64,000 bases of DNA from Sphingobacteriales bacterium 16-39-50 (GTDB lineage Bacteria > Bacteroidota > Bacteroidia > Sphingobacteriales > Sphingobacteriaceae). The translations under genes and the position numbers were made by a program. The notes under the pieces are model-generated. The model did not search any database. It had not been told where the DNA came from and was given only the letters and a program-made list of their open reading frames with translations. Numbering within the stretch: position 1 is the stretch's first letter; the number at the start of each line of letters is the position of its first letter. The stretch is from assembly GCA_002257025.1 (NCBI GenBank), contig NCHA01000008.1:124001-188000 (forward strand). Direction: 5' to 3'. Shown one piece after another: positions 9,299-17,248 of the stretch.

Positions 9299-10660
9299 AT
9301 GAAAAAATGTGATTATTCAAGACGACAGTTTCTTAAAAAGAACTCTTTTGCAGGATTAGGTACAATAATAGGAATCGGGCTAAGTCCGGAGATTCTTGCT
9401 TCTGAAAGGAATGCTGAAGGAGAACAAACTGAGAACCTCAGGGATAAGTCTGTTATTGAAGGAACAATCGATCAACTGGGAGGGATGTCTCTTCCTGATC
9501 TGTTGCAATACCATCGAAACTATCTCAAAGACATTTATATTCCCAATTGGGAGCGTGGTATTGATCATAAATACGGTGGCTTTGCCAATGCAATCAGTCC
9601 GGGACAGGAACCTGATTTCGAAAAGAAAGGCATGTATTTCCAGGGCAGGGCAGTCTGGATGTTCTCTTATCTGTATAATCATATCACGCATGATAAAAAA
9701 CACCTTGACGCAGCGATAAAAGGCCGTGATTTCCTGATAAAGAGTTCAATGACGGCTGACTACCGTTGGGCATCCTTCGTAAGTCGTGATGGTACAAAGA
9801 AGCTATCAGAACCTTTGGATCATTATGGGGATATCTATATGATGCAGGGCCTGGCAGAATTGTATATCGCAACAAAAGATCCCAGAGATCTTGATCTGGC
9901 AATCAAAACGGCCATATCTGTTAAAGACCGTCTCTTATCTCCAACCTATCAGCACGTTGATGCACATACCGAGGCTTTGGAGCCGGGAACCCGCCGTCTT
10001 CCAAGCTGGCAACACTTTTTAGCAGGTTTAACCATTCTCCTAAATGTGAGCAAGAATCCTGTTGTTGAAAAAATTGCGAGATATTGTGTCCGGGTAATTT
10101 GTGAACATCACTGGCAGCATAAGGATGGTGTATTGCTCGAATTGCTGGATGATAACTTCAGACCTTATACATTTGATGCACCCAATTGGGGTAATTTCTA
10201 TCCTCAGGGTATAAGTGGCTGGCATTCCATTCAGGCTTGCTGGATGGTAATGAATGAGTCACTGAGAGTATCCTATTATCCAGGCTACAAAAAGGGCGTT
10301 GAAATGGGTATTTCTACACTGGAAAAGACCTATATACGGGGTAAAGGAATGCCTTCGGATATGGATCATGGAGGTTTGTCACTTAGGCAACCGGGTGCAA
10401 AGCTTAATGAGAATGGTAATATTGTCTGGGGTGCCCTTGATGATGTTCTGGTATTTTGTCTTATGGCTATTGAACATAATCAGGATCCGGTAATTATAAA
10501 TTATTATAATGATTGCTTTAAAATTTATTCCTCCAAACCTGAAAAGATTGTTACCAATGGTTTATTGCATACACCGAGACAATTTTTCTATTCAATTGAG
10601 ATTCTCGAAAGAATAATTGCCAGAGGAGGTAAAGTGTCAGGATTGTTATCCAAATCCTGA
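9299..10660 (+). CDS. Tat-exported AGE-family (N-acylglucosamine 2-epimerase-like) protein
   Basis: This 453-residue protein starts MKKCDYSRRQFLKKNSFAG, a twin-arginine leader followed by a hydrophobic stretch. The body follows the AGE (alpha/alpha)6-barrel pattern. YIPNWERGIDHKYGGFANAI matches the opening 'W...D...GGF' helix, GMYFQGRAVWMFSYLYN the 'R.W.fs' helix, and HTPRQFFYSIEILERI the closing helix. Cytoplasmic AGE enzymes interconvert GlcNAc and ManNAc or epimerise mannose and glucose units, so a Tat-exported version implies a periplasmic substrate or a different reaction. An unsaturated glucuronyl hydrolase (GH88/105) has the same fold and was considered, but the motifs fit AGE better. 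The gene is followed 65 bases later by another Tat-exported enzyme. Confidence 0.7.
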   Translation: MKKCDYSRRQFLKKNSFAGLGTIIGIGLSPEILASERNAEGEQTENLRDKSVIEGTIDQLGGMSLPDLLQYHRNYLKDIYIPNWERGIDHKYGGFANAISPGQEPDFEKKGMYFQGRAVWMFSYLYNHITHDKKHLDAAIKGRDFLIKSSMTADYRWASFVSRDGTKKLSEPLDHYGDIYMMQGLAELYIATKDPRDLDLAIKTAISVKDRLLSPTYQHVDAHTEALEPGTRRLPSWQHFLAGLTILLNVSKNPVVEKIARYCVRVICEHHWQHKDGVLLELLDDNFRPYTFDAPNWGNFYPQGISGWHSIQACWMVMNESLRVSYYPGYKKGVEMGISTLEKTYIRGKGMPSDMDHGGLSLRQPGAKLNENGNIVWGALDDVLVFCLMAIEHNQDPVIINYYNDCFKIYSSKPEKIVTNGLLHTPRQFFYSIEILERIIARGGKVSGLLSKS

Positions 10661-10725
10661 TTTTTTTAGTGCTAATTAATCTATATTCCGCTTTTAAAAT
10701 ATAAAATCTACAATAATTATATAAA

Positions 10726-12480
10726 ATGAGTAATTCCAGACGCGAATTCATAAAAAAGAATTCAATCACCCTATTAGGAACCACAGTATTAGCTTCAACA
10801 TCAGGAAGCCTTCTTGCTTCTACTGCTGATTTTTTGATGCCTCAGACTAAAGATCTTATGTTTTTTGATGCTTTTGCACGGATCGGTCCGAGAAGGTATA
10901 AGCATCCCGGTGAAAAGTGGCAGCTGGAAGATCTGATCAAAGAATTGAATCATTGTTCGATTTCAGGGGCACTGGTAGCATCTACCTTATCACTGAGCTA
11001 TGATGCTATGTATTCCAATCTTGAATTGAGCAATAATCTCAAGCCCTATCCCAATTTATTCGGGATATGGAATGTGCTGCCTCATCATACGAATGAATGC
11101 CTTCCACCGGCACAATTAAAGCTTAAGATGGCCGAACATAATGTTCGGGCTGTTACGATTCATCCGGCTTCAAATGGCTGGGATTGGAGCGCACAATCAA
11201 GTCAGGAGCTGATGAAGTACCTGAATGATAATAAGGTATTTACAATCACTACAGTTTCTGAAATTGGGGGCTGGAAGGAAATGAATGAGTTTCTTACACG
11301 CTATAAATCAATTCCACTGTTAGTTTCCGGTATTAGCTGGGGGGAGCAGCGTTATGCAATCGGACTTCTGAAGGATCATCCTAATTTCCATATCAGTTTT
11401 GATCGTATGCAGATCAATGAGGGATTGGAGTTCCTTTACAAAAGGGGTCATATCAATCAATTGATATTTGCGACGGATGCACCAACCATGTCGGCCGGAG
11501 CACATCGTACCTATATCGATTATGCAGATATACCTGATGAGGCAAAAGCTAAAGTTGCAGGAGGAAATCTGATCCGTCTTTTGGGTGGTCAGCGCCCTCC
11601 TAAGGTTCATACCAACAGATCTGAAGATATTTTAATGAGCTCAGTTCGGAATGGTAAACCATTACCTGTTCCTGTGATCGATATGCACATGCACATGCTT
11701 CATGAAGGAATAAACGGGGCCGGAGGTACAGGATATCACATGGAAAATGGCGGTCCGAAGGGGATCTTTAAAATGATGGAACGACTGGGTTGTGAGGGAG
11801 GGGGCTTCATGAGCTGGAATGGAGTGGTGAGTAATGATTCAGTTCAGGGAAATAAGCTGGTAAGAGAAGCTCTGGATGCTTCACCCAAAGGTTTCTGGGG
11901 ACTTGCGACCTTTAGCCCAACACATTATACCCAGGAACAATTAGCAGAGATGATTCCACAGGTTTATTCAGATAAGCGGATTATCGGAATGAAGCCTTAC
12001 CATTTCTACGGGATGGAATACCATAACCCCGCTTATGATATTTGGTGGGAATATGGTAATAAGAACGGCTTATATGCCTTGATTCATCCTTCCAGAGGCG
12101 ATTTACTCGAGGTAGATAAACTGGCTGAAAAGTATAAGAATGTGCGCTGGGTTATTGCTCATGCCGGAGGAAGCTTTAAGATGGCGGATATGGCAATAGC
12201 GGTGATGAAGAAACATAAAAATGTGTTTGCTGAAATTACGCTTACTCCGGTTCCATTGGGAATTATTGAATATATGGTTGCTGCAGTGGGTGATGACCGG
12301 ATTATGTATGGTTCCGACCTTCCGATGCGTGATCCGCGTCAGCAGTTAGGATGGCTGGTGTTTTCGAATCTGCCTTTGGCAAGTAAGAAAAAGATCCTGG
12401 GTGAAAATGCGTATACGGTGATTGAGCCTTGTATTAAGAATATGCCGGAATATAATGTTCCTGTTGTATTCAGGAAGTAG
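10726..12480 (+). CDS. Tat-exported double amidohydrolase: degenerate plus intact barrel
   Basis: The leader is MSNSRREFIKKNSITLLG, a Tat motif. The 584 residues contain two amidohydrolase-2 (PF04909) TIM barrels in one chain. The C-terminal barrel (about 310-584) keeps the metal site: IDMHMHML with H321 and H323, then IHPSR, IAHAGG and YGSDLP. The N-terminal barrel (about 40-290) keeps the shape, including TIHPAS and FATDAP. Its first strand reads FFDAFARIG, so both histidines of D-x-H-x-H are gone (D48-A-F50-A-R52), and it should not hold the binuclear site. The closest parallel is the two-gene set at 15379 and 16319, which also pairs one intact and one degenerate barrel. Substrates of this group include lactones and decarboxylase substrates; here it is unknown. 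Confidence 0.8.
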   Translation: MSNSRREFIKKNSITLLGTTVLASTSGSLLASTADFLMPQTKDLMFFDAFARIGPRRYKHPGEKWQLEDLIKELNHCSISGALVASTLSLSYDAMYSNLELSNNLKPYPNLFGIWNVLPHHTNECLPPAQLKLKMAEHNVRAVTIHPASNGWDWSAQSSQELMKYLNDNKVFTITTVSEIGGWKEMNEFLTRYKSIPLLVSGISWGEQRYAIGLLKDHPNFHISFDRMQINEGLEFLYKRGHINQLIFATDAPTMSAGAHRTYIDYADIPDEAKAKVAGGNLIRLLGGQRPPKVHTNRSEDILMSSVRNGKPLPVPVIDMHMHMLHEGINGAGGTGYHMENGGPKGIFKMMERLGCEGGGFMSWNGVVSNDSVQGNKLVREALDASPKGFWGLATFSPTHYTQEQLAEMIPQVYSDKRIIGMKPYHFYGMEYHNPAYDIWWEYGNKNGLYALIHPSRGDLLEVDKLAEKYKNVRWVIAHAGGSFKMADMAIAVMKKHKNVFAEITLTPVPLGIIEYMVAAVGDDRIMYGSDLPMRDPRQQLGWLVFSNLPLASKKKILGENAYTVIEPCIKNMPEYNVPVVFRK

Positions 12481-12550
12481 GGAAGAATCAAGAGCCAAGA
12501 ACCAGGAACCAAGACTCAAGTAGGTGGAATTGGATAATCTTTAGCCATTT

Positions 12551-12661
12551 GCGTCTTAGCGTCTTTGCGAGAGAAAAAAATAGAAGTTTCTGTGGATTTT
12601 AGAGCACCGACCATAGGGAATAGAAAGTGTTAAAAAGACTCTCGCAAAGACGCAGAGACGC
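12551..12661. repeat. 111-bp inverted-repeat element with GCGTCTTTGCGAGAG ends
   Basis: The left arm (12551-12573) and right arm (12639-12661) are reverse complements over 23 bases with two mismatches; the shared core is CGTCTTTGCGAGAG. The 65-base interior has no coding frame. Runs of AGAACCAAGA-type words lie just before it, from 12484. Confidence 0.75.
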
Positions 12662-12695
12662 GAAATAATTGGATTACAGTAATTTATTTTTGATA

Positions 12696-14048
12696 ATGAA
12701 TAGACTAATGAGCAAAATTATCGTAGCGAGTATGCTCTTATCAACTCCCGCTCTTGCACAATGGCAGGCAGGTGTTGCCAAAGCAGATATAACCCCAACT
12801 GAATCGGTTCCATTGGCAGGATATGGCGGTAAAACCCGGATGTCGCAGGAGATTGTACATCCGATCTGGCTTAAGGCAATGGCCTTGCGTGATGAAACAG
12901 GGCAAACATCTGTCATGGTGACTGCCGACCTTGTTGGTTTGAGTGATAAAATGGTAGATATTATTGCAGCCAATGCGCTTGAAAAGTATAAAATACCCAG
13001 AGAACGACTGATTTTAAATACTTCCCATAATCATTCCTGTCCGGTGACTGAAGATGTATTATGGATCTATTATGAATTTAATGATCAGGAGAGGGCGGCT
13101 AAGGATCGCTATACCCAAATGGTCTATCAGCGCTATGATGAAGTGATTGCTGCTGCGTTAAAAAATCTTTCTCCCGCAGAGATCAATTTTGAATACGGAC
13201 TAGCCGGTATCGCAGTGAACCGCAGGAGATCGCGCGGTCCGGAGACCAGAGCATTCGGCGGACAGGTGGATCAGGATGTACCTGTATTGACAATTAAGTC
13301 TGGGGGACAGCTCCGCGGCATACTTTTCGGTTATTCATGCCATACCACCGCTTTGGGAGGCTTAAGCATCAGCGGCGATTATGCCGGTTTTGCGCAGATT
13401 GAACTGGAAAAGCAATACCCGGGATCTTTGGCGATGTTCGTTCAGAATTGTGGTGGCGATGCAAATCCACTTCCCAGAATCCGCGGAAATGAGGCTGAGG
13501 CTGTGAAACTTACTTCGATGTACGGTCATATCCTTGCTGAATCCGTTAAGCAAGTGATTGCTGCCCCTATGAAAGCGATTACCGGTCCGCTGAAAGCCAT
13601 AATGGGTGAAACTGAACTCTACCTTAAACCCGGATTATCTCTGGCTGAATTAAAGAAACAATTACCGGGTCTGAGCGGTATGGCAAAGACTGAAGTTGAG
13701 CATCAGATCAATCAATATCAAACCCTGGGTGCACCACCTGATCGTGTGAAATACCCGGTTCAGGTCTGGAGATTTGGCTCCGGATTTACATTTATTGCCT
13801 TAACCGGTGAAACTGTTGTCGATTACTCCCTCAAATTCAAAGGCCTTTATGGCTGGAATGATACCTGGGTCTTTGGGTATAACAATGATCTTTTAAGCTA
13901 TGTTCCCAGCCTTAGAGTTTTGAAAGAAGGCGGTTATGAAGGCACCAGCGGCATGGCTGAATACGGGCATCGCGCACCATACACAGAATCAGTTGAAAAG
14001 CAGATCAGTAAAAAGGTGGCGGAGTTGGTTAAGAAATCGAGGGAATAG
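12696..14048 (+). CDS. Neutral ceramidase-like secreted hydrolase (second of two)
   Basis: The mature protein opens WQAGVAKADITPTESVPLAGYGG, the N-terminal signature of neutral ceramidases (PF04734). NTSHNHSCP, YSCHTTAL, VQNCGGDANP and ALTGETV then take the places of the zinc-site histidines, the nucleophile loop and the glutamate ligand. It differs from the protein at 2066 at most of these places (NTSHNHSCP for SSTHTHSGP), so the two are distant paralogues. The ATG at 12696 gives a signal peptide ending PALAQ; a TTG 27 bases upstream and an ATG at 12708 are alternatives. The length of about 450 residues lacks the C-terminal domain of true ceramidases. A glycan-locus role is likelier than sphingolipid hydrolysis, but is unproven. 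Confidence 0.75.
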   Translation: MNRLMSKIIVASMLLSTPALAQWQAGVAKADITPTESVPLAGYGGKTRMSQEIVHPIWLKAMALRDETGQTSVMVTADLVGLSDKMVDIIAANALEKYKIPRERLILNTSHNHSCPVTEDVLWIYYEFNDQERAAKDRYTQMVYQRYDEVIAAALKNLSPAEINFEYGLAGIAVNRRRSRGPETRAFGGQVDQDVPVLTIKSGGQLRGILFGYSCHTTALGGLSISGDYAGFAQIELEKQYPGSLAMFVQNCGGDANPLPRIRGNEAEAVKLTSMYGHILAESVKQVIAAPMKAITGPLKAIMGETELYLKPGLSLAELKKQLPGLSGMAKTEVEHQINQYQTLGAPPDRVKYPVQVWRFGSGFTFIALTGETVVDYSLKFKGLYGWNDTWVFGYNNDLLSYVPSLRVLKEGGYEGTSGMAEYGHRAPYTESVEKQISKKVAELVKKSRE

Positions 14049-14053
14049 TCCCG

Positions 14054-14210
14054 TCCTGCATATGCGGGATTGTATACCGTCATTTCGACAAGCGAAACGT
14101 ATTTTAATACCATCACTAAATATTCCGCGAGGAGAGATCTGTGGACATAGATTTGCAAATTACAGCTAATGACCATCCCCATCAGCAGCTGAGGGAACTC
14201 AGCGATTTAT
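14054..14210. repeat. Dispersed repeat, copy A, with flanking palindrome
   Basis: TCCTGCATATGCGGGA at 14054-14069 is a near-perfect palindrome related to the one at 57947. Bases 14092-14179 match 15126-15213 without gaps at about nine positions in ten. GAGGGAACTCAGCGATTTAT at 14191-14210 matches a module at 15231. TGCCTGCCAGCAGGCA (14261-14276) lies further right. The 14049-14378 gap has no gene. Confidence 0.75.
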
Positions 14211-14359
14211 AGATCAAATTTTGACTCAAACCAGCGAAGTTCCTTCACTTCGTTCAGCCTTGCCTGCCAGCAGGCAGGGATGACAGGTTTTAAGGCTGCT
14301 AAGAAGAAATAGTATCCAAAACGTTTGCCATTCCGATCTACGGACAGGAGGGTAAAACC

Positions 14360-14379
14360 GTGATCACTCTCACGATCAC
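14360..14379 (-). terminator. Possible terminator of the CPBP gene
   Basis: GTGATC (14360-14365) and GATCAC (14374-14379) form a 6-bp stem with an 8-base loop. Read on the minus strand it overlaps the stop codon by one base and is followed by GGTTTTACC. The stem is short, so this is tentative. Confidence 0.35.
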
Positions 14380-15029
14380 TAAAGCAAGCTGTAAAACTCT
14401 GTCAATCCCAAATAACTTAATGTTAAAAATAATGTATCAACCAGGCCATGTACTATAATATTGATCCATATGTTCTTAAACTTCGCATAGATTAAGGCAA
14501 AAGCTATCCCGAAAACAAATGTGCTCAATAAGCCCGGAATTCCCTGATATAAGTGTGGCAAACTAAACATCAAAGCCGAAAGCAAAACAATTATAGTTTT
14601 CCTGTCACCAATTACACGCTGCATTTGTGAAAAAGTGAATGCCCTGAATAGTAGTTCTTCACCTATGGCAGCACTTATCCACATCTTCATTAACCATGAT
14701 AAATACAGTGTGGTGTTGCCCTTAATTGATGAGAACATAGAGTAGTCGGCAGATTCATTACATATCCAATTGATTAATGGGTCAATAAGAAAGTCAATTG
14801 AAAGCTCCAGAGCTAAATAGCAAAGAATGATTGTTTTCAACTCCTTGCCGCCAATTTTTTTAAAGTTTAAACTTTGCAGGTTTCCATCTTGTAAAAATGT
14901 GGATAACAGCACAAAACTAATAATGAGGCAAAAAGTGTAAGGGAAACCAATTCCGGGCATATAAATCATCAGAAAAGCAACTGTTAGCAGCAACAGGGAA
15001 GAGACTTTTTTTTGAAGAATATTTTTCAT
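14379..15029 (-). CDS. CPBP-family intramembrane glutamic protease (CAAX protease-like)
   Basis: This 216-residue, strongly hydrophobic protein has several membrane segments. The three family motifs are present: GEELLFR (E124, E125, R129), FSLPH (H159) and HGLVD (H194, D198). These form the active site of the Abi/CAAX-like CPBP family (PF02517), whose bacterial members act in immunity-protein function, prenyl-type processing or unknown roles. It is the only minus-strand gene between the left edge and 59.8 kb, and lies between two direct copies of a roughly 120-bp repeat (14092-14210 and 15126-15250). That suggests it was inserted into an otherwise one-way gene series. It has no evident link with glycan use. 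Confidence 0.85.
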   Translation of the reverse strand: MKNILQKKVSSLLLLTVAFLMIYMPGIGFPYTFCLIISFVLLSTFLQDGNLQSLNFKKIGGKELKTIILCYLALELSIDFLIDPLINWICNESADYSMFSSIKGNTTLYLSWLMKMWISAAIGEELLFRAFTFSQMQRVIGDRKTIIVLLSALMFSLPHLYQGIPGLLSTFVFGIAFALIYAKFKNIWINIIVHGLVDTLFLTLSYLGLTEFYSLL

Positions 15030-15125
15030 GGTTTCATAATCAAATATCAGCTTTTGAGAAATTGGTCGATAAAAATAGCAAAAGATGCGTACTGATAGGG
15101 AATGTTTTTTTTCCTGAAGAGCATC

Positions 15126-15250
15126 GCGAAACGTATTTTAATACCATGACTAAATATTCCACCTGAGAGATCTGTGGACATATATTAGCCAATTACAGCT
15201 ATTGACCATCCCGAATCCGCCCAAGGCGGAGAGGGAACCTAGTGATCTTA
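15126..15250. repeat. Dispersed repeat, copy B
   Basis: This is the right-hand partner of the repeat at 14092. It shares the core GCGAAACGTATTTTAATACC and GAGAGATCTGTGGACATA, then GAGGGAACCTAGTGATCTTA at 15231-15250. The rest of 15030-15378 is AT-rich and shows no gene; it should hold promoters for both neighbouring divergent genes, but I could not identify them. Confidence 0.75.
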
Positions 15251-15378
15251 GATCGAAATTTGTAAAAATCTAACCTAATCCAATTTTTCAACATATTTTA
15301 TTTTCCGAATGGGGCTTTTTTCTTTTTGCGGGTCATTTATTTGTTTAATCGTTAAAAAAGAGAAATATAATTCCATTC

Positions 15379-16329
15379 ATGAAAAACCAGACTGATTTTG
15401 GTTTAAACCGGAGAACATTTTTAAGTACCAGCGGTCTCGGACTTTTGGGGGCTTCCATGTCGGGTGTTTTATGTAATGTTCCTTCGAAAGAAGAAACTGA
15501 AAAGGCTGCGAATACCTTTCAGAAGGATGGCTGGAAAGCCATTATGGAATCGGCAAAGAAATATCCTAAGCTGGATGCGCATAATCATGTATGGTCGGGC
15601 AGTAATGCTGCTCAGGTAGATGAAAGTTGCGAAGCTCTGGGTATTACAAAGGCAGCCTGTTCAATTCCGGGAGGGAAGACTGTAGCAGAAATTCGTGCCA
15701 ATAATGATATCATTATTCAGGCAATGAAATCACATCCCAAGCGCATCATGGGACAGTGTTATATCAATCCCTTATATCAAAAGGAGGCTCTGGATGAGAT
15801 CGACCGTTGCGTTGATAATGGGATGGTGATGCTGGGTGAACTTTATGATGCGGTTAAGATAAATGATCCGCTATATTACCCGATCGTTGAGCGATGCATC
15901 AAACATAAAATCCCGTTGATGCTTCATGGTGTGACTACACTCGGAAACTGGCGCCCTGGATATTTACCTACTAATCCTCCAAATTCATCTGTTCCCGAAG
16001 ATTTTGTTGAAATAGCAAACCGTTATCCCGAAGCCATGATCATTTGTGGTCATATTGGTGGGGGTGGTAACTGGGAATACATGTGCCGGATCTTAAAAAA
16101 GGCTCCAACATTATATCTTGATACGAGTGGTAGTGTTAGTGATGAGGGTATGATCGATATGGCGGTTAAATATCTGGGTGCAGATCGTTTGTTATTTGCT
16201 ACTGATATGAATTATGAAACCGGTGTCGGTAAAATTATATGGGCTGATCTGAGCGAAGAAGACAGGAATAATATCTTCTTTGAAAACTTTAACAATTTAT
16301 TGAGAAAGGCGGGTAATCATGTTGCTTGA
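15379..16329 (+). CDS. Tat-exported amidohydrolase, intact metal site
   Basis: The 316-residue protein begins MKNQTDFGLNRRTFLSTSG, a Tat leader. The amidohydrolase-2 (PF04909) barrel has all its ligands: LDAHNHVW (H68 and H70), LMLHG, ICGHIGG and FATDM. The family hydrolyses lactones or cyclic amides, or decarboxylates aromatic acids; the substrate here is not evident. Its last 11 bases overlap the start of the next gene, so the two are probably translationally coupled. The next gene is a related barrel without the HxH motif, so this protein may work as the catalytic half of a heterodimer. The single-gene fusion at 10726 carries the same combination, with the domains in the opposite order. 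Confidence 0.85.
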   Translation: MKNQTDFGLNRRTFLSTSGLGLLGASMSGVLCNVPSKEETEKAANTFQKDGWKAIMESAKKYPKLDAHNHVWSGSNAAQVDESCEALGITKAACSIPGGKTVAEIRANNDIIIQAMKSHPKRIMGQCYINPLYQKEALDEIDRCVDNGMVMLGELYDAVKINDPLYYPIVERCIKHKIPLMLHGVTTLGNWRPGYLPTNPPNSSVPEDFVEIANRYPEAMIICGHIGGGGNWEYMCRILKKAPTLYLDTSGSVSDEGMIDMAVKYLGADRLLFATDMNYETGVGKIIWADLSEEDRNNIFFENFNNLLRKAGNHVA

Positions 16330-17143
16330 TATCAATGCATTCGTTGGTCACTGGCCATACCGGAACTTAAGGGGGAATAACCTTAAAGACCTGCTGACAC
16401 GTATGAATACCTATGGGGTGGATAAAGCAATTGTTTCCAACCTGAATGGGATTTTTTATGTGGATGGGCAGATTGCAAATGAAGAGTTATTTGCTGAACT
16501 GAACTCTGATGCCTCATTTAAAGATCGCTTTATTCTGTTCGCGACTATTAATCCGATTCTTCCCTGGTGGAGGGATGCGCTGGAAACCTGCCATAAAGAG
16601 TTTGGAATGAAAGGAATCAGGATCTTTCCTCATTATCATCATTACAAACTGACTGATGATGCCTGTATTGAAATGGTTAAGACTGCGAGAGATCTGGGTA
16701 TGCCGGTTTCAATTCCACTGCGTATGACTGATTTAAGGGAACGGTCCTGGCTGGATGTGGACAAGGCAACTAGTTATAATGATGTTGCTGAATTGGTCAG
16801 TAAAGTGCCTGATGCAAAATATATGATCCTTGAAGCCCGAATCACTGACGGACAGGAACCAACAACGGCAGAATCTGTTAAAATACTGAAGGCTGCTGAT
16901 GTCCTTTTCGACACCTCAAGAGGTAGCGGAGTGGCTGTAAAAGGCCCTAATAGTGAAAGTTTATCTTATCTGCTTGAGAATTTCGGAGCTGATAAGCTGG
17001 CTTTTGGAACTGAGACTCCTTTTGTGGATTATACTTCACCGTTTTTAAGACTCGGCGCTTTTAAAGCTATCAACGAGACTGAAAAGGAAAAGGTATGGTC
17101 CGGGAATGCCCTGAGAATGCTATCCCGCAGTAGCGGGACTTAA
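16319..17143 (+). CDS. Amidohydrolase-like barrel lacking the metal ligands
   Basis: This 274-residue protein has the amidohydrolase-2 outline but a broken active site. The first strand is LLDINAFVGHWP, so D-x-H-x-H has become D-I-N-A-F, and the last ligand motif GSDxP is GTETP (Asp to Glu). It has no signal peptide of its own, although its partner at 15379 is Tat-exported. It could be carried out as a Tat complex (hitch-hiking) or stay in the cytoplasm. The ATG at 16319 overlaps the upstream stop by 11 bases. Its last codons (SRSSGT) are written by a repeated hairpin sequence, described at 17123, so the original C-terminus may have been altered. Confidence 0.75.
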   Translation: MLLDINAFVGHWPYRNLRGNNLKDLLTRMNTYGVDKAIVSNLNGIFYVDGQIANEELFAELNSDASFKDRFILFATINPILPWWRDALETCHKEFGMKGIRIFPHYHHYKLTDDACIEMVKTARDLGMPVSIPLRMTDLRERSWLDVDKATSYNDVAELVSKVPDAKYMILEARITDGQEPTTAESVKILKAADVLFDTSRGSGVAVKGPNSESLSYLLENFGADKLAFGTETPFVDYTSPFLRLGAFKAINETEKEKVWSGNALRMLSRSSGT

Positions 17144-17200
17144 TAATAAGCGTCCTTTAGTAGCGGGACATGAAAATAAACATCCCAAACAGGCGGGACT
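17123..17200. repeat. TAGCGGGAC repeats running out of the coding end
   Basis: TCCCGC-AGTA-GCGGGA (17123-17138) is a perfect 6-bp hairpin inside the last codons of the preceding gene. TAGCGGGAC recurs at 17161 and GGCGGGAC at 17192, with matching TCC-containing words between. Bases 17201-17248 before the next start are A-rich. Confidence 0.65.
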
Positions 17201-17248
17201 TTAACAAGAGTCCCATAAAAACGGAAAATAAAAATAAATTATATACAA

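Noticed and set aside
9299..10660. GH88/GH105 unsaturated glucuronyl hydrolase, which the pathway would need
   Set aside because: The opening and closing helices (GGF, R-x-x-W, HTPRQFF) fit the AGE family better, and I could not find the expected Asp pair with confidence.
14379..15029. CPBP gene as cargo of a transposon
   Set aside because: Direct repeats flank it, but there is no transposase and the repeats also look like scattered intergenic modules; kept only as a cassette suspicion.
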